A DNA stretch of 64,000 nt from assembly GCA_015680905.1 (NCBI GenBank), contig CM027378.1, positions 78,521,501-78,585,500 of the forward strand, given 5' to 3'. Under the pieces are notes generated by a model. The model was given only the letters and a program-made list of their open reading frames with translations. It ran no database searches and was not told where the DNA came from. This document shows, piece after piece, positions 56,211-64,000 of this stretch. Origin of the DNA: Coptis chinensis (Eukaryota > Streptophyta > Magnoliopsida > Ranunculales > Ranunculaceae). The translations under genes and the position numbers were made by a program. Numbering within the stretch: position 1 is the stretch's first letter; the number at the start of each line of letters is the position of its first letter.

Positions 56211-57100
56211 CCAAATGGGAAAGTTATCTTAATGGATATAGCATTGTCTTCCTGTGTTTACCATGCTCGTGATAATGGAGACAACTCACACAATTCTCCA
56301 GACGCACCACCAGAACAAGGTTTTCCTACCATGATCGCTTGGACCTTTGGTAGTAACACTGTTGTTATAGCTGAGTATAAGGAGTATAAGTTTAACTTAC
56401 CGAGAATCCAAGATGAGCTTAACAGTGCTAGTTCGATGGAAGGCGCCACACAGCAGCAGTAATGCGGAAAGAGACGAGCTTTGTGCGACGTCAAAAATTG
56501 TTTTGCTTACGTCTGTTTTGTTGGATGAGCGTAAAGTGTTTTTCTGGATTGGGATGTGCGGCACCAGCACTTATATAGGTTTACGAGCGGGTTTTCCAGT
56601 GCTGATGGGATTCTTCTCCAACTCCAACTTCATCTCTACTATCAATTCTTATCTCATCCGAATACTTTGAGTCCAATTCGTATTTAACTTCTTATTATTA
56701 TTATTATTACTAAACTGCCCCTACGTTCAGTTTTCAACGGTATAATCCAAGTATCAATATTCCGTTGGCACGCATCGTCTAATTCAAATTTCGTTTTATT
56801 ACGTGACGCGTTCGGTACAATTTTCGCCAATCGATTTTTTTTTGCAATTTTATTTCTGTGCATATTTTATTTTTTTCTGTGCATTTTCGGCCATCTTTTT
56901 TTTAACTACATTGCGTCCCATATACGTTAGTTTGACATTATTTCGTTTCCGATAATTTACGGATTTTTTTTCGACAATCAATTTTCCTATCGTTTACGTT
57001 CACACGACACTTTGTTATACATTCCGCTTACTCTTTTCTTATTCCACGTTTTTCTTGATTTTTCTTCTCTTCTTTGCCATGTGAACTTTGTTCGCATGAC
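56211..57100 (+). other. 3' internal part of the gypsy element, non-coding or decayed
   Basis: Short frames at 56232-56462 and 56413-56670 have no recognisable domain. T-rich sequence precedes the polypurine tract. Confidence 0.5.
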
Positions 57101-57113
57101 AAAGAGGGGGCGG
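57101..57113 (+). promoter_or_regulatory. Polypurine tract of the young gypsy element
   Basis: AAAGAGGGGGCGG lies directly before the right LTR start (TGTTTCG at 57114). Confidence 0.9.
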
Positions 57114-57589
57114 TGTTTCGACCCCCACCTACGTGGCAAACATCCATTACTAGGGGTCTCTATTTTATTCATTTAATCGACAGGGCTAAAGCCCAATTCG
57201 CAATATCATGGATCAATGTACAGGCCCATTAACTCATGTGTCTAAGGCTGAACCTTAGCCACATGGCTTGCCACTAATGTACATTGATTTATGTCCAGAT
57301 TCGTTTCTTATCAAAAGAGATAATTATCAGTTGAGAGTTATATTCTATCACAATTACTCAAGCAACAAGATTACTTGAGCTACAAGGACTCTCTACTCTA
57401 CTTATATAAATACCACATTATTTTTCATAAGGAACTACGTGGAAACTTGATCCCTAGATAATAGATCTTGGGTACGTAGGCAGCCATTGTTTGGTTCAGT
57501 TTCATCTCCCCCAATATCAAATTCCTTTATTTCTTAGTGTGTTCTTTACCATTGCTCTCGTTGTGTTGAAGCAGTTTACTGCCGAAACA
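57114..57589 (+). repeat. 3' LTR of the young gypsy element
   Basis: Same length as the 5' LTR. The differences seen are C/T at CAA(C/T)TACTC and CTAC(C/T)TATAT, two in TTC(T/C)TTT(G/A)TTTC and one in GTG(C/T)GTTC. Confidence 0.95.
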
Positions 57590-57594
57590 GTATA

Positions 57595-59170
57595 TGCGTA
57601 ATGATATGCATTTTTCACAAAATGCATTTTATTATTTAGTAGTTTCGACCAACTATTATGAAATGCAATGAGTTGGTTTAGGGTTTAGGCTTAAGGTCTA
57701 GAGGTTTAGGGTTTAGGCTTAGGGTCTAGTTTATAGGGGTTTAGGATTTGGTGTCTTGAGGTTTAGGGTTTAGTGTCTAGAGGTTTTTAGGGTTCAGGCT
57801 TAGGGTCTAGTTTATTGGGGTTTAAAGTTTATTCTTAGGGTCTAATTTATAGGGATTTAGGGTTTAGGGTTTAGGCTTAGGGTCTAGTGTCGACAAGTTT
57901 AGTTTGTGATACACCATATGCAATTTAAAATGCAAAGTCATTGTCAGAGTTTTTCACATCTCCACTGCTAAAATGAAATACAAAATGAATTTGCATTTTC
58001 AAATGTATGACCAATGAAGGGATTTTACATTTTTAAATGTTGCCAGAGATTTCACATTTTAAAAAGTTGGCATACGCATTCCTAAAACAAATTGAAACCT
58101 TTATTTACTAATTACAAAGTAAGCAATGCTTGTAAACAATTAAGTTCTTTTTTTTCACAATGACAGTAAATGTTAACCAATCAAATAAAAGCTTTATAAG
58201 GAAAGTGAGAGAAACATCTACCAAATGCTCAACAATGTTTTCGAAAATATGAATTCTGATTTTGAAAATAAATGAGAAATTAATGGAAGATGTTATACAT
58301 TGAATTCACCAATTAATGAATTTCTATATATGATAATATTAATCTTTGTTAAAATTGGAAACAAATTTATTACATACCTTTGATCACGATTTGAAATTGG
58401 CCGTATTCTTCATTTTTGATCTCTCACAAACTTAATTTTCCGAGAATTTAGTTGCCTAAATTGAGCAACTTTTCATATCTAAAATTTTTTATCCAGTTTT
58501 CTTTTTTGTGTGAAATTCAAAATTTTGTTTTGCATCTCACTACGTTACTGGGTAGATAGTCGGTTCTGCTTGTTTCCAAGTGAAGATATTTTGGTATATT
58601 CTTGATAAAGTTGGGTAACATGTGTCAGTTTCATATTCTAGTCAAATTGGAGTATTAAATTCTAAAAAAATTTAAGAGGAGTCTTAGGACTACTAAATAT
58701 TTATAACCAACTCCTCTAGCCTAATTTTCTGGTTGTAAATCTAACTTCTTTAAAGAAAACGTCCAACTCTACAGTAATTTTTCATCACGTCATTAACTTT
58801 ATTTGCCTTTTTTGTCCTTACTTTATTGCTGTAATTGCATATTTTGTCCGGTCAATTGGATTTTTTAATTCCAATTTTTCTCCTAATAATTTTCAATTAT
58901 TTCAAATATTCTAAAAACAAAAGGGTGTAATAATAGATGGTATGGAAGGATTAAAACGTAAACATATTATATCTCATATCACATCATCTCATATCTTTTC
59001 TATTTCCCATCAATATCTCATTTCTCTTTCTCTTTTCTTATTATCACATCTATTTTCTTCACTATTTCTCCTCAATATCTCATATCTCTAATATCTCTCT
59101 CTCCTTAATATCTCATCTCATTTCATCTCTTCATTTTTTATCCTCATTATCTCATCTCTCTCTCTCTCTC
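57595..59170. other. Intergenic: telomere-like repeats, then AT-rich and TCTCAT-rich sequence
   Basis: 57660-57900 consists of variants of GGTTTAGGGTTTAGG and CTTAGGGTCTAG. 58960-59170 is pyrimidine-rich with ATCTCATATC(T) repeats. No gene is supported. Confidence 0.7.
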
Positions 59171-59175
59171 ATCCG

Positions 59176-59740
59176 AAATTTCGACAATTCCATCAGAAAT
59201 TCCACACAAAATTTCAATATACTTTAAAATTTAGAACTTATTTTTTATTATTTTTTTTTTTTTATCCCGAACACATTTAGTCTAAATTAGTGTGTTAGTG
59301 GGACCATTTTACATCTAGAGCAACAAATCGGGCCAGGAAATTAGATTTTTATGTTCGATTCAAATTTGAATTTTGGAATCGGGTTTTTTTATTATCCCGA
59401 TTGATTTCGGTTTCGGATAGGTAGTATAAAGTAAGTGCAAAAAAAACAGTCGCATCGCGCACGCCAGAAGACAATTAAATTTCGACAATTCCATAAAATT
59501 CCAATATGTTTTAAAATTCGGAAATTATTTCATTTTTTTTTTTATTCCGACAAATTTAACACATTTAGTCTAAATTAGTTAGTGGGATCTCTTTACATCA
59601 AGAGCAACAAATCGGGTCGGGAATTAAAATTTTTATGATCAATTCAAATTTGAATTTTGGAATCGGAGTTTTTTTATTAACCCGATTGATTTCAGTTTCG
59701 GATAAGTAGCATAAAATAAATGCGAAAAAAACAGGCGCAT
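59176..59740. repeat. ~270-bp tandem duplication upstream of the F-box gene
   Basis: Copy 1 is about 59176-59450 and copy 2 about 59476-59735. Both contain ATTTCGACAATTCCAT, AGAGCAACAAATCGGG, GAATTTTGGAATCGG and CCCGATTGATTTC(G/A)GTTTCG; they differ by small indels. Confidence 0.85.
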
Positions 59741-60066
59741 CAGTTGCAATTTGGTTGGTTGGCTTATTTTGACTGAGATTCGGTTGCAATTTTTTTAAAT
59801 CAACATTGCCACATGGATTGGGCTTTTGGTGGGCTTGCTTTCATAGTTTGGTTGATTGTGGAACTCTCAATTTCACGCTCATAGAGCGTGCCCAAAATAC
59901 TAGTCATATAATAAGTAAAGTACGTTTACACCCCCCATCGTATTTCAATCAAGTAGACGTGTAACCTTTGAGACGCTTAAACCTCTCATTCATCCCAACC
60001 AGTCAATCAACAAAACTAACTCACCGCATTTTTCGCTCTGTCTCTCCTAATAATAATAATAATAAA

Positions 60067-61588
60067 ATGGGGTGTTGTGGTGACGAAGAAGAAGAAGTCG
60101 ATGACTCAATCTTCAAACCACTCACCTCTTCAACCCCATCTCCCATGACATCATCATCCTCCTCCGATGACGTGATCATCTCACCCTTAAACTCAAACTT
60201 CTCGGCATTAATATCTACCGACATATTGCGAACAATATTTTCGAGCTTAGAATTAAACGACTTGGCTAGATCAGCATGTGTGAGTCGCGTATGGAATTCA
60301 GTTGCATCAGATAAAGAGTTTCAAATTAATGCATTTAAATTACCTTGGAAATTAAAGCACGTGGTTGGGACTCCGAGTTCGGGGAGTTTCTGGAGGGATA
60401 ATAATAGTCTTAATCGTTTTGCGATTTCTCATCGCTTGGTTAGAGGGGACACTGTTACTAGTCTTGCTGTTAAATATTCAGTTCAGGTACATTTTTCTTT
60501 TTTGGTTTTCAATTTTGCTAATTAGAGAGTTAATTGTATATTTACTGGTTTGGATTTTGATGATTAGTGCTAGAAGTTGAATTTGCTTCTCACAACTCAA
60601 ATGTGAAAAACTAGTGGGTAGATGTAATTCAATAGGACACTTGTAAACTTGGTTTCTGTCAGTTTATGATTATATGTGCCTCCTTTCACTCATACCTCGA
60701 CATACTGGTCAATGATACGCATTCGGCGTGCCTATGTAGTTGAGCTAAGATGAAGTGTTGGTATGTCTAACAGGGTGTCCTGCTCAACATCTATGTTCAT
60801 TTGTTTCCCTTGCTATATGGTTTACCTGTCTCTGCTACTTTTCTACTATTGGTTTTCCTTTCTGATAGAAACACTTATATGACCAAGCATAATGTATATG
60901 AACATTACAAAAAGTATGCGTAGTGCTTTTGAGTGCATAGGATGAAAATATGAAATGTCAAAAAAAGCATTTTTTTCTCTCATCATATTCGCAATCCACT
61001 ATAGTTGAAAGATGAGAGTTTGTCAGAAGAAGAGGAATCTAATAAGTTTTGGAGTCTATACATTCAATTTCCTCTTTCATTTGGACATCCCCCACACTGA
61101 CATAATTTTACTTCGTAAAGTCTATTTCTGATGGTATCTTGCATTTTTCATCTCCAAGAAAACATTACCTTTTAAATGGTTGGAATATAATAACCCAATG
61201 ATATTCTCTACAGGTGATGGACATAAAACGTTTAAACAATATGATGAGTGACCATGGTATACACTCGAGGGAGAGGTTATTAATACCTGTCAGCAAGCCA
61301 GAGCTGCTTCTGAATGGTACTTGCTACATTGAACTGGATCCCTATGCCAAAAGAGAAGTTGCAGTGCTGTATCTCGAAGGTGGCCCTGTTGGAAATATTA
61401 GCTATTTATCAGGTGGAATAGCCACCAATAAAGGTAAAAGGGTGGTGATTGACTCCATGAAAAGAAGCATGCAGGTGGATGATGGAACTGCTGAATACTA
61501 CTGGTCCATTTCTAATGGTGATCCTCGTGCTGCATTCTCAGAGTTCTCACAGGATCTTAGTTGGGAAAGGCAGGCTGGATTAATCTGA
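60067..61588 (+). CDS. F-box protein with a LysM domain (At1g55000-like), two coding exons
   Basis: F-box proteins recruit targets to SCF ubiquitin ligases; this small family joins an F-box to a LysM domain, and its target is not known from sequence. Exon 1 is 60067-60486 (140 codons, ending KYSVQ before GT) and exon 2 is 61214-61588 (after TCTACAG, starting VMDIKRLNN), both phase 0, so the protein is 264 aa. The start MGCCGDEEEE follows a TAA-repeat leader; an earlier in-frame ATG (59968) is upstream and less likely. The F-box is at about residues 46-88 (STDILRTIFSSLELNDLARS, CVSRVWNSV) and LysM at about 119-165 (RGDTVTSLAVKYSVQ, then IKRLNN). The 726-bp intron and AATAAA at 61739 are normal. 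The frame is intact. Confidence 0.93.
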
Positions 61589-62996
61589 TTTAGGGATGAA
61601 TGATACAGGAGGGTTAGGAAAGCCAAGAATGCTCCTACTTCTGATTGTTGTATGTTAATACTTCTCCCTGAAGGATCATGTATTTATACATCTGTTATAA
61701 AATTGTAAATTGTTTGTCTTTATCCCTTACATTCTAAGAATAAATGAAACTAGGTTCATAGCATTGGGTTTATGTGGAGATTGATGTCATTGATTGAGTC
61801 CTCATCTGAGAAAGTTTTGGCTGAACGAGCTGTCTCATTACTTCTGAGCAATTACTCGTTATGCAAGGAGGATGTATCCAGTTTACTTACAAACTTTTTG
61901 CTGCTGATGTATCCAGTCATTGATTGTATTGACAAACTCACAAAAGCATATTCAAGTCAGGCCATTCTTGTCTTCAAGTGGAAGTTGCTCGATTTGCATT
62001 CTTTTAGTGCAATTTTGGTGGTGAACAGTGAGACCATCTACAAGGTCTTCCACTCATCTCCTGCTAGTTCAAATTCTACTTGGGAAAGTTAATAAATTTG
62101 GAGAAAAACTGTATAATATTAGGATTTGGAATTTTGGTACTTGCAAATGCGATCAATATTTTAGACCCACTAGAAGCTATTTCAATTCTCTTTTAAGTGG
62201 ACCAAGAACGCCTTTTACATTTGCTACAAGTTTTTTCAGTGATTAACATCATCTCGAAAAGCAGCTTAAGTGACTTGTGTTTGCTTTAAGTCCTTTAACT
62301 AAGTACATACATGAATATCTAGAAAAGCAGCTACAAGAAGGCAGAAGCTTTTAAGTATTGCTTTACTCAGACACGTATATGGTCTTACGTATCAGTGGTC
62401 GTGGTCCTTGGCTGCCCCTCATCAGTCATATAATATTACCCTGGGAGACATAATAGGCCCATAGTGAAGATTACAACGCCTAAAAATTACATAACTTGCC
62501 AACACGCCAACATAACGCCAACATTTGCATCCGCTTGAGCCACTACGCATCACATAAACAAAAATAACTACAATGATACAGACCTAATGGTCATGGCAAG
62601 AGACGACCTAATGGAAAATGACAATGATACAGAATTTGTTGGAACTCACTCATGGAAAATAAAATAGTTTCATTTAAGTTCCAAAAGGTCTAAATGTTCT
62701 GTATAACTGAGTTAATTATGGTGTTCCATTCTGAAAAACAATAGTAATTCTGATGTAGAATTGCGAATCAGCTACTCTACGCGCTAATACACCACCCTCA
62801 AATGCTGTTCCAACACAAAATGAATAACCTGAGCCTTTCATTCTATTTGCTTTTTGTTTGTTCAGTAAGTATACAGATTTTCAGCGCCTTCCAATGCAAA
62901 AGGAGCTTTAGGTGGCTTCGACACCTGGGTTACCACTCGAAATTCAATCACTTCATTGGAACAGAAAAGGGAATAATGATTTCAGAAGTCAGATAT
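61589..62996. other. 3' UTR of the F-box gene and intergenic sequence
   Basis: The F-box 3' UTR probably ends near 61760. Two frames (61772-62092, 62028-62246) have no recognised domain. The right part may be the 3' UTR of the minus-strand gene. Confidence 0.5.
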
Positions 62997-63837
62997 TTAG
63001 CTGGATTTTCCGTTTGATTGTTGTGACGCTGATAGACTATCAGTCAATGCACGCAATTCTTTGTCCTGCTGCTTCTTTAGATACCTTTGTGCAGTTGCTG
63101 AAACAATCTTGATAAAGAAGTTGATGAGCATGAGCCAGACGATAGTGTTCCAGATTGAAGCAAATGACAGATCCCAGCTCTTCACCTAAGAAACACAAGG
63201 ATTGAAGTAACTGGATTTAGGCAAAATGCCATCTACAGTACCAAATAATTGACTGCTAATGATAGATTTAGAGCTGTACTTGATGACCAGCTAAGTGCAA
63301 GTGACACCTTCAAAATGGTCAACTTAAACAAGTATTGTCTATATTGTATAGATCTTCAAAAGAAACCAATGTCAGGTTGTCAACTCTTTAGTAGAAAACA
63401 GAAACTGATTATTAATGTGACCGGTAAAACCTAGAAAAGTATGCATTTTCAGTCTAACCGAAACACATCTTAAGATACATCCATGCAATATACATCTTAA
63501 GATATGTGTATGCATTAGTTTTAAGTTTTATGGATAACAATAAGATATGTATGTAATACATAAAATATAACTACTTTCACAGATAAAAAAAAATGCTACA
63601 ATAAAAGGTTAGTATACACACAGGTGACACAGCACAAGAAATGGGCAGTACCTTCACATCTGACGGCACTGGAGATGGAGATTGGGTTGTCAGATACTTC
63701 TCCTTGACCATGTGTAACTTAGCAATGAGGCTGGGCAAGATAGAGGAAAGTCCAGGAACAAAGCCAAGCACCCAGATCATCTCATTCTCCATCCACCCAA
63801 GAAGTTGATTATTGCAAACGGAGATGATAAAGACCGT
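62997..63837 (-). CDS. Conserved small membrane protein, 3' exons (gene continues past 63837)
   Basis: I do not recognise the family. Two minus-strand exons are well bounded: 63652-63837 (after TGATGTAG, reading TVFIISVCNNQLLGW, MENEMIWVLGFVPGLSSI, ending SDVK before GTACTG) and 62997-63185 (after TTTCTTAG, ending at TAA). The join gives ...SDVK then (VK)SWDLSFASIWNTIV; the acceptor could also be 6 bases on, which would remove the doubled VK. Hydrophobic segments at MIWVLGFVPGLSSILPSL and IWNTIVWLMLINFFIKIV suggest two membrane spans, followed by a basic, polar tail (RYLKKQQDKELRALTDS) on the other side. Both exons are open and in phase, so the gene appears intact, but its 5' exons are outside or unrecognised. 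Confidence 0.7.
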
Positions 63838-64000
63838 CTACATCAATGAAATTAATGTAAATACCTCACCAAGAAACAAAAAAAAACACATGCTCAGGTG
63901 CAGCTATTTCTCATTATGGAAACGTGGCCCAGAAAATAATTAAAAATAAAAACAAAAAATATGATTAATTGTAATAGAGGATTTCAAAAACATTCCGCAT
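63838..64000. other. Intron of the membrane-protein gene to the window edge
   Basis: AT-rich, no exon seen. Confidence 0.5.

Larger units (their letters stand above)
35325..57589 (+). mobile_element. Young, non-autonomous Ty3/gypsy retrotransposon split by a CACTA element
   Basis: Both LTRs (35325-35800 and 57114-57589) are 476 bp, with TGTTTCG...CGAAACA ends, and the element is flanked by the 5-bp duplication GTATA (35320-35324 and 57590-57594). A primer site follows the left LTR and a polypurine tract precedes the right. By my count the LTRs differ at 5 positions, all transitions (about 1.05%). The internal region, without the CACTA, is only about 3.2 kb and holds gag pieces and a fused RT/RNase H remnant, so pol is mostly deleted and the element needed proteins in trans. 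Confidence 0.95.

Noticed and set aside
57660-57900. A true telomere
   Set aside because: Repeats are degenerate and interstitial, with an intact gene region beyond them.
61772-62092. 106-codon frame downstream of the F-box gene, with a weak look of an armadillo-type repeat
   Set aside because: No convincing motif, no splice context, and it lies in the probable 3' intergenic region.

Overview
This window is eukaryotic nuclear DNA from a flowering plant, probably a eudicot. It is AT-rich, has spliced genes with GT/AG introns, and is dominated by nested plant transposable elements. Host genes and fragments match plant families: an F-box/LysM protein, FAR1-related (FRS), NIN-like (NLP), a HIPP metal-binding protein, UBC19/20-type E2 and the NOL9/GRC3 kinase. 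The species cannot be named from the sequence. Only two loci look like living host genes, both at the right end: an F-box/LysM gene (60067-61588, +) and a small membrane-protein gene (62997 to beyond 63837, -).

Left third. Positions 1-10397 are the 3' part of an Athila/Tat-type gypsy element with gag and protease remnants, no reverse transcriptase or integrase, a late ORF and a 1.5-kb 3' LTR (TGATAA...TTATCA). It is inserted in the RNase H region of a Ty1/copia element on the minus strand (10398-14449). Then come a 37-nt U2 snRNA fragment, a hAT-type MITE (14794-15501), a broken partial copy of exon 1 of the F-box gene 44 kb away, and a 5.3-kb Helitron (15905-21179). The Helitron is filled with a roughly 55-bp minisatellite and itself holds a 750-bp Mutator-like foldback element with a 9-bp target duplication.

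Middle. A CACTA-like region (from 22968) carries a piece of the NOL9/GRC3 polynucleotide kinase gene and a duplicated tRNA-like block. It is bracketed by two inverted copies of a 170-bp sequence. The right copy is split by a hAT MITE (27235-28670) that is itself split by another hAT MITE (27917-28441). Further right are a tRNA-derived SINE with a 14-bp target duplication inside an old minus-strand LTR, tandem palindromic repeats near 31.6 kb, and a UBC19/20-type E2 pseudogene (32721-33526) broken at a codon and at several splice sites.

Right third. A young gypsy element (35325-57589; two 476-bp LTRs differing at 5 sites; target duplication GTATA) is split in its gag gene by an 18.1-kb CACTA transposon (36800-54908; target duplication CGA). 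The CACTA keeps broken TNP2-like and TNPA-like genes and carries fragments of at least three and probably four unrelated host genes: FRS, NLP, HIPP and possibly methionine aminopeptidase. A hAT MITE (41219-42506) sits in an intron of the FRS fragment. The insertion order is therefore gypsy first, then CACTA, with the MITE either carried in or arriving later. Beyond it lie degenerate TTTAGGG-like repeats, a 270-bp tandem duplication and the two intact host genes.
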